Shown: positions 5,330 through 11,144, numbered from the stretch's first letter. The stretch is DNA of 11,355 bases from Candidatus Pelagibacterales bacterium (GCA_016777745.1 JADHQX010000032.1:1-11355); one strand, 5' to 3'. The notes: generated by a model from the letters alone, not told the origin. A program made the numbers and translations.

Positions 5330-5354
5330 AGTGGCGTGATGCAAACACGCCACT
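5330..5354 (+). terminator. Strong 9-bp hairpin between genes
   Basis: AGTGGCGTG at 5330-5338 pairs perfectly with CACGCCACT at 5346-5354 around a 7-nt loop. The stem is G+C-rich in an A+T-rich region and lies between a stop codon (5319) and the next ribosome binding site (5365). No T-run follows, so it is not a classic intrinsic terminator. It may be an attenuator, an RNA-stability element or a processing signal. Confidence 0.5.
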
Positions 5355-5372
5355 TAAACAATTCAAAGGATT

Positions 5373-5600
5373 ATGACAGAATTTAAACACGGAATATACA
5401 ATACATTAATGAGTCTGGTCGGTACCAGTTTGGGCCGTGCCGTGGTTTATACTATTGGTCATATAGTTATAGCTGCTACTTGTAATTGGTTTATTACAGG
5501 TGCTGATTTACTCTTAGCTAGTATTGACGCTATAGTAGAACCATTAATCAATGGAGTTTGGTATTATTTTTTAGACAGAATGTGGGCTAGTAAAAGATGA
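5373..5600 (+). CDS. DUF2061-like two-helix membrane protein
   Basis: A 75-aa protein resembling the DUF2061 family. Ser-Leu-Val-Gly-Thr-Ser at 14-19 is followed by Arg22. Two hydrophobic helices lie at about 23-41 and 43-62, with Phe-Ile-Thr-Gly-Ala-Asp between them. A Glu56 is followed by Trp-Tyr-Tyr-Phe-Leu-Asp-Arg-Met-Trp near the end, corresponding to the family's closing Tyr-Tyr-x-His-Glu-Arg-x-Trp. It is an inner-membrane protein of unknown function. The start is supported by AAAGGA at 5365-5370, 2 nt before the ATG, which is close but typical here. The stop overlaps the RNase H start as ATGA, so a membrane protein and a nuclease are made from coupled reading frames. Confidence 0.72.
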   Translation: MTEFKHGIYNTLMSLVGTSLGRAVVYTIGHIVIAATCNWFITGADLLLASIDAIVEPLINGVWYYFLDRMWASKR

Positions 5601-6442
5601 TATTAGTTGATCTTAATCAAATTTTAATATCCAATTTAATGGCTCAGGTTAGAGGCAAAGGTGAGGTAAAACCAAATAAGGAAATGATAAGACATATGGT
5701 CTTAAATTCTTTAAGAGGTTTCAATGTAAAATTTAAAAAAGAATTTGGTACAATGGTGCTTTGTTCAGACTCTAGTAATCCTTGGCGTAAAGATTTCTAT
5801 CCTAATTACAAACACGGTAGAAAAAAATCCAGAATAGATGGACCTTTTGATTGGGATAACATATTTAATATTATTTCAGATATAAAAAAAGAAATTGCTC
5901 AAAACTTTCCGTATATGGTAATAGATGTTGAAAATTGTGAAGCAGACGATATCATAGCCATACTTGTTAAGTTACAAGAAGAAGAAAAATACCTTATTGT
6001 TTCAGGTGATAAAGACTTTATACAATTACACAATTATAGTAATGTTAAACAGTGGTCACCTTTTCTAAAAAAAAATATAGGTGAAGATGTGGATCCTGTT
6101 AAATTTTTAAGAGAACAAATTATAAAAGGTGATAGATCAGATGGAGTGCCTAACATATTAAGTGATGATGAAATCTTTGTAAGGGGTGACAGACAGAAAC
6201 CTATTACTAAACAAAAATTGGAAGAGTGGACAAATGTAGAAAACATACCACTAGGTTCAGAAACTAAAAAGAACTACGATAGAAATAGAAAATTAATAGA
6301 CCTCTCTATGATACCAAAAACGATAGAGGAAAACATTATAAATAGATTTAGAAGCTATAAAGTACCAAACAGGTCGCTCCTGTTAACTTACTTTATAGAA
6401 AATAAATTGAAGTCAATGATTGAAAATATTAATGACTTTTGA
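5597..6442 (+). CDS. rnh: T4-type RNase H, 5'-3' exonuclease
   Basis: A 281-aa member of the T4 RNase H / FEN-1-type 5' nuclease family. In T4 it removes RNA primers and some DNA from lagging-strand fragments. Acidic metal-binding positions fall in order: Asp5 in Ile-Leu-Val-Asp-Leu-Asn-Gln; Glu115-Ala-Asp117-Asp118; Ser-Gly-Asp138-Lys-Asp140; Gly-Asp179-Arg-Ser-Asp182-Gly. The basic Tyr-Pro-Asn-Tyr-Lys-His-Gly-Arg-Lys at 68-76 matches the conserved arch-region motif. The length is somewhat below the roughly 305 residues of the T4 enzyme. The C-terminal part, rich in Lys and Arg, would contact DNA and single-strand binding protein. Its start overlaps the DUF2061 gene as ATGA. It acts in the cytoplasm at the phage replication fork. 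This is the best evidence that the window is from a T4-like phage. Confidence 0.93.
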   Translation: MILVDLNQILISNLMAQVRGKGEVKPNKEMIRHMVLNSLRGFNVKFKKEFGTMVLCSDSSNPWRKDFYPNYKHGRKKSRIDGPFDWDNIFNIISDIKKEIAQNFPYMVIDVENCEADDIIAILVKLQEEEKYLIVSGDKDFIQLHNYSNVKQWSPFLKKNIGEDVDPVKFLREQIIKGDRSDGVPNILSDDEIFVRGDRQKPITKQKLEEWTNVENIPLGSETKKNYDRNRKLIDLSMIPKTIEENIINRFRSYKVPNRSLLLTYFIENKLKSMIENINDF

Positions 6443-6467
6443 AACAAACATATATATGGAGTAAATT

Positions 6468-6974
6468 ATGGATAACCCAAACCTAATTAGTAAGAAATCA
6501 ATGGCAGCTATGTCTAGTACCCTAGGTAGTAGAGCAGAAACCATCCACGAAATCTTTACTAAAATTAATAACGCTAAAGACAAACCAAAAAAGATTGAAG
6601 TATTAAAAAAGTTTGATAAACCTTATATCAGAGCTATTTTAAAAGCAGCCTTCGATCCTAAAATCGTATGGGATATACCTGAAGGAATGCCTCCTTTCAA
6701 AGCTAACGAGGCACCACTTGGCACAGAACATACATTATTAAGTAATCAAGTAAATAAATTATACCATTTCATTAAAGGTGGTGATAATACACTTAATAAA
6801 GCTAAAAAAGAAATTATGTTTATACAATTGTTAGAAGGCTTACATAAAACCGAAGCTGAAGCATTGATAGATGTAAAAGATAAAAAACTTAATAAGACTT
6901 ATAAAGGTCTAACAGCTGAAATGGTTAAAGAAACCTTTGGTTGGAATGACGATTTTTATAGAGAATCAAAGTAA
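6468..6974 (+). CDS. DUF6433-like conserved T4-like phage protein
   Basis: A 168-aa cytoplasmic protein of a type I recall from marine T4-like phages (DUF6433-like). Characteristic stretches are Ile-Phe-Thr-Lys-Ile-Asn-Asn-Ala-Lys near 29, Ala-Ala-Phe-Asp-Pro-Lys-Ile at 60-66, Pro-Glu-Gly-Met-Pro-Pro-Phe with Glu-Ala-Pro-Leu-Gly-Thr-Glu-His at 71-88, and Leu-Leu-Glu-Gly-Leu-His near 121. Lys-Tyr-Lys-Gly-Leu-Thr-type residues occur near the end. GGAG about 7 nt upstream supports the start. It follows RNase H after 25 nt. In T4, rnh is followed by genes for late-transcription and helicase-loading factors (dsbA, 33, 59), so a link to replication or late transcription is possible by position only. 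The function is unknown. Confidence 0.8.
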   Translation: MDNPNLISKKSMAAMSSTLGSRAETIHEIFTKINNAKDKPKKIEVLKKFDKPYIRAILKAAFDPKIVWDIPEGMPPFKANEAPLGTEHTLLSNQVNKLYHFIKGGDNTLNKAKKEIMFIQLLEGLHKTEAEALIDVKDKKLNKTYKGLTAEMVKETFGWNDDFYRESK

Positions 6975-6984
6975 TTAACTACTT

Positions 6985-7018
6985 TTTTTGAGGGCTGTGT
7001 CAAAACCGCCCTCAAAAA
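6985..7018 (+). terminator. Perfect 11-bp hairpin after RNase H block
   Basis: TTTTTGAGGGC at 6985-6995 pairs perfectly with GCCCTCAAAAA at 7008-7018 around a 12-nt loop. It sits right after the stop at 6974 and before promoter P3, a natural place for a terminator. The T-run is in the 5' arm and the A-run in the 3' arm, the reverse of an intrinsic terminator on either strand. The mechanism is therefore unclear. Confidence 0.55.
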
Positions 7019-7045
7019 CCCTTACCTCCCAACGATTATTAGTGC

Positions 7046-7074
7046 TTGACATTTTAGTCATCTTATGTTATTAT
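7046..7074 (+). promoter_or_regulatory. Sigma70-like promoter P3
   Basis: TTGACA at 7046-7051 is a perfect -35 element and TATTAT at 7069-7074 is one base off the -10 consensus, with a 17-nt spacer. Transcription would begin near 7081, giving a leader of about 20 nt before the exported protein at 7102. Confidence 0.72.
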
Positions 7075-7101
7075 TAACTATAATAAATAAGGAGATAGAT
7101 A

Positions 7102-7440
7102 ATGAAAAAGATAATGATAACATCAACCATTTTGTTGAGTTTATTATGGTTCAGTTTAACTAGTTTAATGAACTCCGTTAAGGCTGACGAATATAATACA
7201 GCGGTTATCGCTAATGTGGTTACTCAAACCATACAAGGTAACAATGTACAAACACAAAAGTTGATGGAACAAGAACTAGAGCGAATTGGCCACCAGTATG
7301 CCATACAGATGATAAGTGTTTTTCAACAATACTTACCTGCTATATTAGAAGGAGCTCTTACTGATATGAGATTAAAAGCAGATAAAGAATATAAGTGTGC
7401 CTTACTTAAAGGATCTAAGATAGAAGACGATTGTAATTAA
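7102..7440 (+). CDS. Lone exported protein under own promoter
   Basis: A 112-aa protein with a signal peptide: MKKIM, a hydrophobic core at about 7-22 and a cleavage motif Val-Lys-Ala at 26-28 followed by Asp-Glu. The mature part of about 84 residues is mainly helical and polar, rich in Gln. Two cysteines, 99 and 111, near the C-terminus could form one disulfide. No second membrane segment is seen. AAGGAG at 7089-7094 is 7 nt before the ATG. It stands apart: a hairpin and a strong promoter lie upstream, and 41 nt separate it from the next gene. This looks like a separately expressed accessory gene acting in the periplasm. I do not recognise a family. Confidence 0.75.
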   Translation: MKKIMITSTILLSLLWFSLTSLMNSVKADEYNTAVIANVVTQTIQGNNVQTQKLMEQELERIGHQYAIQMISVFQQYLPAILEGALTDMRLKADKEYKCALLKGSKIEDDCN

Positions 7441-7481
7441 TTTTGTAATGAGCTTAAAATTAAATATAATATAAAGGACAA

Positions 7482-7898
7482 ATGCCCACTAAAAAATTTA
7501 AAGTTAAACTAATTTTAAAAAAAGAATTGTCAAAAAGTATAAAATATAAAACTACTTATAAGGACATTGACAAATATTTTAAAATGATTAACACTGTTGT
7601 ATTTAAAGATAAACTCTCTCCCTTTAACGATATAAAAATTAAAAGAATCAATAAAGATAAATCTAATAACAAACCAACTTGGGGTCAAGTTGTAGTTTGG
7701 GAATGGAAAAGAAAAGGTACAAGGGTATTTCATTTAGAGATGTTACCTGAATACCCAACAAAAAAAGATTTTGTGGACACACTAGGACACGAAATGGTAC
7801 ACCTATACCAAATGGCAAACTTAGGAGATACAGGTAACCATAATAAGTTATTTTATAGTTACAAACCTAAATTGAATGAAATAGGACTAACGTTATAA
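7482..7898 (+). CDS. SprT-like zinc metalloprotease domain protein
   Basis: A 138-aa protein with a zinc-protease motif His103-Glu-Met-Val-His107 in Leu-Gly-His-Glu-Met-Val-His-Leu-Tyr-Gln. A likely third ligand is His120 in Gly-Asp-Thr-Gly-Asn-His-Asn-Lys-Leu-Phe. This matches the SprT-like arrangement (HExxH followed by GHxxxF-type residues). The N-terminus is lysine-rich, and Trp-Gly at 67-68 begins a strand that is typical of the fold. No separate zinc-ribbon tail is present, so it is a minimal version. Eukaryotic relatives such as Spartan cut proteins crosslinked to DNA; the role of phage members is not known. It is cytoplasmic, with AAAGGA shortly before the ATG. Confidence 0.85.
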   Translation: MPTKKFKVKLILKKELSKSIKYKTTYKDIDKYFKMINTVVFKDKLSPFNDIKIKRINKDKSNNKPTWGQVVVWEWKRKGTRVFHLEMLPEYPTKKDFVDTLGHEMVHLYQMANLGDTGNHNKLFYSYKPKLNEIGLTL

Positions 7899-7910
7899 TG
7901 AAAGAAATAT

Positions 7911-8228
7911 ATGATGACAACACAAGTGAAACCAAAAAGACAAGTTAAAGAACTAGACCGTTACCTTAAAGGCGAAATAGGAGAGGCACTAATACAATTG
8001 ACCGAACTTACTAAACCATCTAATTTACCAGGCACTCAAATATTATACCATACAGGAAATTGGGCAGAAGATATCATTGACAATTACACCGAGAACCAAG
8101 CTAAAATTATTTTTGCTAAAGTTGAAAAACTAAAGAAAGATTTAGACTTTTGGCAAGTTAAAATACCATCTTTTAAAGACGAAGATAGAGTGTGGTCTGG
8201 ATATGAATATTATGCCAAAAAATTATAA
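7911..8228 (+). CDS. Unknown soluble phage protein
   Basis: A 105-aa cytoplasmic protein with a basic start, a helix at about 13-34 (Leu-Asp-Arg-Tyr-Leu-Lys-Gly-Glu-Ile-Gly-Glu-Ala-Leu) and a Gly-rich turn. A further helical part carries Trp51, Trp76 and Phe/Tyr residues to the end. It has no cysteine, signal peptide or membrane segment. Two consecutive ATG codons begin the frame and the ribosome binding site is poor. It overlaps the glucosaminidase gene by 26 nt, so the two are probably co-translated. I do not recognise a family. Confidence 0.7.
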   Translation: MMTTQVKPKRQVKELDRYLKGEIGEALIQLTELTKPSNLPGTQILYHTGNWAEDIIDNYTENQAKIIFAKVEKLKKDLDFWQVKIPSFKDEDRVWSGYEYYAKKL

Positions 8229-8859
8229 AAAACAAATAAAATTTTATGCTACTATTTTAGTATCATATCTAATTATTCTTGGTATTGGTTCTTTTTATCC
8301 AAATCCATATACCAAATTTAAATTAAGAGTTGAATCAGAAAAATTTTATACTAATTGGGCCAATAATTTAGGCCTACAAGAACCTAGTTTTGAATATTCA
8401 AATGATAAACAGTTTGTGGCGGCTGTTCGTAAATGTGTTGATTGGGTAAACTTTGAAACACCTAGAGCCGAAAGAGTACCAATTGAAATGGTTGTTGCTA
8501 TGGCAGCTTTAGAGTCAGGTTGGGGGACAAGTCGTTTTTCAAAAGAGGGTGACAATCTATTTGGTATAAGAACATACGATAAAAAAGTACCACATATGTT
8601 ATTAGAAGGTAATAAGAATTGGAAAGGGTGGGGTGTAAGAAAGTTTACTAGTAAATGCCAAGGTGTTAAATTCTTTATAGAACTTTTAAACAATCATAAT
8701 GCCTATGAACAATTTAGAGAAGTTAGAAGAAAAATGGTATTATGGAATAAACCATTAGATCCAAGTATATTGGTTAAAACATTAAAAAATTATTCTACTA
8801 CAACTGATTATGCTGATAGAGTAATTAATATTATAGAAAAACTAAGAAAGGAAACATAA
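8203..8859 (+). CDS. Membrane-anchored glucosaminidase-type hydrolase
   Basis: A 218-aa protein with an N-terminal membrane segment at about 14-32 after a lysine-rich start. A catalytic domain of the glucosaminidase type (FlgJ/Bax-like, cuts peptidoglycan glycan chains) occupies about 90-175. The key motif is Ala-Leu-Glu104-Ser-Gly-Trp-Gly, with Glu104 the probable catalytic acid. Asn118-Leu-Phe-Gly follows, as in the family, and Trp140-x-x-Trp-Gly carries on the fold. The single N-terminal helix would hold the domain in the periplasm; a signal-arrest-release endolysin is one possibility and a cleavable or permanent anchor another. An ATG at 8212 is an alternative start. It is followed directly by two membrane-protein genes, a context that fits lysis or cell-wall processing. 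Confidence 0.83.
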   Translation: MNIMPKNYKKQIKFYATILVSYLIILGIGSFYPNPYTKFKLRVESEKFYTNWANNLGLQEPSFEYSNDKQFVAAVRKCVDWVNFETPRAERVPIEMVVAMAALESGWGTSRFSKEGDNLFGIRTYDKKVPHMLLEGNKNWKGWGVRKFTSKCQGVKFFIELLNNHNAYEQFREVRRKMVLWNKPLDPSILVKTLKNYSTTTDYADRVINIIEKLRKET

Positions 8860-8865
8860 ATAATA

Positions 8866-9036
8866 ATGGAAACTATTTTACTAATTAAGTTTTTTATGAT
8901 GATAGTAGGGTTAATTGCTGTCAGTTATTTTTTAGGATATAAAAAAGGCCGAGAGGTTAGTTTCCTAGACATAATGGCCTTTATGAATGTATCTATATTA
9001 AAATTTCTACCAAAAGAAACAAAGAAAAAGAAATAA
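8866..9036 (+). CDS. 56-aa single-helix membrane protein
   Basis: A short ORF located between the glucosaminidase stop and the next gene, whose ATG follows its TAA without any gap. The product has one hydrophobic helix at about 4-24, rich in Ile, Phe and Met. It is followed by Gly-Tyr-Lys-Lys-Gly-Arg and a second, weakly hydrophobic stretch at 33-48, and ends in a cluster of lysines. AAGGAA lies about 13 nt upstream. The size and layout would allow a holin-like or anchor peptide, but no family is recognised and the charge pattern does not prove this. Translational coupling to both neighbours is likely. Confidence 0.7.
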   Translation: METILLIKFFMMIVGLIAVSYFLGYKKGREVSFLDIMAFMNVSILKFLPKETKKKK

Positions 9037-9957
9037 ATGTTTTTAACAATACTTACCTTTCTATCGGCTATTAGTATATCAATTATAGCAGCTGGATATT
9101 CTATTATAGGATTAGCAACTTTATTTGCTGGTGCTGTTATACCTATCATCTTAATGGGATCAGCATTAGAAGTTGGTAAGTTAGTAGCGGCCAGTTGGTT
9201 GTATCATAATTGGAATAGTGATGTATCACGGTTACTCAAAGCATATCTATTCTCTGCTATTATAATCTTAATCTTTATTACATCTATGGGTATCTTTGGT
9301 TTTCTATCTAAAGCACACCTAGACCAAGTCAAACCAACATCAAGTAACAATATTAAAATAGAATTATTAGACAATCAAATTAAGTCACAACAACTTATTA
9401 TTGATAGATCACAAAAGACCTTAACACTATTAGACAAGGCATTAGAAGTTTACATAGATAAAGAATTTGTAACTAGAGGTCTAAAAGAACGTAAGAAACA
9501 AGAACCAGAAAGATTAGAACTAAACACGGCAATCAAAGAAGCAAGTAATGAGATTGCTAAACTGTCCGAAGAAAAGGGTACATTAAGTTTAGAACAAAAC
9601 AAGATAGAGGCTGAAGTAGGACCTATCAAATATGTGGCAGAGTTAATCTATGGTGAGAACGCTGAAGATAACTTTGATAGTGCTGTTCGTATAGTAATAT
9701 TGATACTCATATTTGTATTTGACCCATTAGCTGTACTTCTATTGATCGCTGCTAACATATCATTAAGACAGTGGAGAATGAAGAAAAACCTTACCAAGAC
9801 CAATACACAAGAATATCTACAAAAAAGGATTGACAAACTTAACAAAAGAAATAAAAAATTAAAAGGATATCAAGGTTTAGTAAAGGACCTTGGTGACAAT
9901 CCAGACGAAATCAAGTTAAAATTAAACCAAATAGTTGATTTGGAGAGTAGAAAGTAA
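9037..9957 (+). CDS. Four-helix membrane protein with coiled coil
   Basis: A 306-aa membrane protein. Two close hydrophobic helices lie at about 4-22 and 24-44, a third at 68-90 and a fourth at 217-241. Between the third and fourth is a long charged helical region, about 105-195, with coiled-coil spacing. After the fourth helix comes a basic tail with further coiled-coil potential. Notable stretches are Gly-Ser-Ala-Leu-Glu-Val-Gly-Lys-Leu at 41-49 and Phe-Asp-Pro-Leu-Ala-Val-Leu-Leu at 228-235. I recall similar proteins from marine T4-like phages with no assigned function. The layout suggests an inner-membrane protein with a large cytoplasmic or periplasmic coiled-coil loop. It begins directly at the preceding stop codon. 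Confidence 0.82.
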   Translation: MFLTILTFLSAISISIIAAGYSIIGLATLFAGAVIPIILMGSALEVGKLVAASWLYHNWNSDVSRLLKAYLFSAIIILIFITSMGIFGFLSKAHLDQVKPTSSNNIKIELLDNQIKSQQLIIDRSQKTLTLLDKALEVYIDKEFVTRGLKERKKQEPERLELNTAIKEASNEIAKLSEEKGTLSLEQNKIEAEVGPIKYVAELIYGENAEDNFDSAVRIVILILIFVFDPLAVLLLIAANISLRQWRMKKNLTKTNTQEYLQKRIDKLNKRNKKLKGYQGLVKDLGDNPDEIKLKLNQIVDLESRK

Positions 9958-9959
9958 GC

Positions 9960-9988
9960 TTGACTTTATCATCAAAAGGTGATATATT
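9960..9988 (+). promoter_or_regulatory. Sigma70-like promoter P4
   Basis: TTGACT at 9960-9965 and TATATT at 9983-9988 are separated by 17 nt, each one base off consensus. The expected start of transcription is near 9995, only a few bases before GGAGG at 9997-10001. The leader would be very short (roughly 11-14 nt). Confidence 0.68.
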
Positions 9989-10005
9989 AATATAATGGAG
10001 GATAT

Positions 10006-10203
10006 ATGATGACACGTGAAGATATTATAAGAATAGGTTTACCACTTAAACTAACAACAATACAAGCCAAAAGAATAGTCAATGCCGAGAAAGCCTGTAA
10101 GAATACAGAAAATGCTTGGGCAAAGAAATATTGGTATACTGTATTTAAAGAATTGTGTAAGATATATGGTGCTGAAACTTATTATAGGAGTACAATACAT
10201 TAA
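10006..10203 (+). CDS. Small basic helical protein, unknown
   Basis: A 65-aa basic protein that begins with two methionines. GGAGG at 9997-10001 is 4 nt from the first ATG and 7 nt from the second (10009), so the second may be the real start. The product is mostly helical (Ala-Lys-Arg-Ile-Val-Asn-Ala-Glu-Lys-Ala). It has two cysteines and a Trp-rich middle (Asn-Ala-Trp-Ala-Lys-Lys-Tyr-Trp-Tyr). It is the first gene after promoter P4 and overlaps the next start by one base (TAATG). The function is unknown. Confidence 0.72.
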   Translation: MMTREDIIRIGLPLKLTTIQAKRIVNAEKACKNTENAWAKKYWYTVFKELCKIYGAETYYRSTIH

Positions 10204-10766
10204 TGAATATTTTTTACTTAGATAAAAATCCTATTACAGCAGCTAAAATGTCCTGTGATAAACACGTTTGTAAGATGATTATTGAATCAGCACAGATGTT
10301 ATCTACAGCACATAGAATGTTAGACGGTGTTCAATACACCGATAAAAGTAAAAATGGCCGTAGAATACAAAGATGGAAAATGTCTAGTAACCTAGAAAAT
10401 ACTTTGTACAAAGCGTGTCATACAGGACACCCTAGTACAGTATGGGTTATGAAAAATATATTTCACTATACTTGGTTGTATCAGCATATGATGGCGTTAA
10501 ATGAAGAATTTAAACTTAGATACAATCACACAAAAGATCATATGACCATTAGAAAACTAGGTGAAATACTAAAACACCCACCTAAAAATATTGAAGTTAA
10601 TATGGTAGTTACCGATCCAACACCGGCAATGCCTGATGAATGTAAGATACCGGGAGATGTGATTGGTTCTTATAGAAAATATTACATTATGAAAAAGAAA
10701 GAGTTTGCTACGTGGAAATCACCAGCAATTATACCACAATGGTTTATGGAAGGAGTGAAACAATGA
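10203..10766 (+). CDS. Conserved phage protein, DKHV-motif family
   Basis: A 187-aa cytoplasmic protein with several invariant-looking stretches that I recall from related phage and bacterial proteins without an agreed function. These are Met-Asn-Ile-Phe-Tyr-Leu-Asp at the start, Cys18-Asp-Lys-His-Val-Cys-Lys-Met at 18-25, Leu-Ser-Thr-Ala-His-Arg-Met-Leu-Asp-Gly at 33-42, Gly-His-Pro-Ser-Thr-Val-Trp at 75-81, Pro-Pro-Lys-Asn-Ile at 126-130, and Met-Pro-Asp-Glu-Cys-Lys with Pro-Gly-Asp at 143-152. The last 20 residues before the end contain Phe-Ala-Thr-Trp. The clustered His, Asp and Cys suggest an enzyme or metal-binding site, but no reaction can be named. It overlaps both neighbours by 1 and 4 nt. 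Confidence 0.85.
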   Translation: MNIFYLDKNPITAAKMSCDKHVCKMIIESAQMLSTAHRMLDGVQYTDKSKNGRRIQRWKMSSNLENTLYKACHTGHPSTVWVMKNIFHYTWLYQHMMALNEEFKLRYNHTKDHMTIRKLGEILKHPPKNIEVNMVVTDPTPAMPDECKIPGDVIGSYRKYYIMKKKEFATWKSPAIIPQWFMEGVKQ

Positions 10767-10906
10767 AGAAAGAGAATATGATTAGACCCTACACAAAAAA
10801 AGAAGAAAAACTTTTACGAGAAGGATTACAACAAACTGAAACTTTTTTATTAACAGAAGAAATGTTAGTAAAAAAACCAAAAAAAGGAAATAAGAAAAAT
10901 GGCTGA
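10763..10906 (+). CDS. 47-aa lysine-rich protein, unknown
   Basis: A 47-aa hydrophilic, strongly basic protein. The chosen ATG overlaps the preceding stop as ATGA and has AGGAG about 7 nt upstream; longer in-frame starts inside the preceding gene lack such a site. A Glu/Leu-rich helix is followed by a tail of Lys, Pro and Gly (Lys-Lys-Pro-Lys-Lys-Gly). It ends Lys-Lys-Asn-Gly at an ATGGCTGA junction with the next gene, the same junction as at 2415. The function is unknown. Confidence 0.68.
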   Translation: MKKENMIRPYTKKEEKLLREGLQQTETFLLTEEMLVKKPKKGNKKNG

Positions 10907-11138
10907 ATACAATAGAAAAAATATGATAGAGGCGATTGAATCACACGCTAAAGGTCATATTAAAAAACACACAATGAATGTAGAAATATATTTAAAAAAT
11001 GCTGTTGGTGTTGGTGAACATCCAGATATTTTAGAAACAATCGAAAAAGAGTTAGAACAGATCGCTAAATATGATGACCAATTAACTGTTATCAAAAAAT
11101 ACATTAATCAGGATCCTCTAAAACCAATTAATAGTTAA
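10899..11138 (+). CDS. Conserved small T4-like marine phage protein
   Basis: A 79-aa, mainly helical cytoplasmic protein with a familiar pattern: Met-Ala-Glu-Tyr-Asn-Arg at the start, Gly-Val-Gly-Glu-His-Pro-Asp-Ile-Leu-Glu-Thr-Ile-Glu at 37-49, then a Glu/Lys/Leu-rich helix. I recall close relatives in cyanophage genomes, all of unknown function. The start overlaps the preceding stop by 8 nt, and AAAGGAAA lies just upstream. It contains no membrane segment or cysteine. It is followed after 6 nt by a membrane-protein gene. Confidence 0.78.
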   Translation: MAEYNRKNMIEAIESHAKGHIKKHTMNVEIYLKNAVGVGEHPDILETIEKELEQIAKYDDQLTVIKKYINQDPLKPINS

Positions 11139-11144
11139 GAATAA

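Noticed and set aside
6336..6343. TATAAATA, the T4 late-promoter box
   Set aside because: It lies within the rnh coding region, far from any downstream start, and is expected by chance in A+T-rich DNA.
7443..7470. Possible promoter TTGTAA-16-TATAAT before the SprT-like gene
   Set aside because: Transcription would begin at or after the ribosome binding site of the gene at 7482, and the -35 element is poor.
8346..8693. Minus-strand 115-codon ORF
   Set aside because: It lies exactly opposite the glucosaminidase catalytic domain, which has clear motifs.
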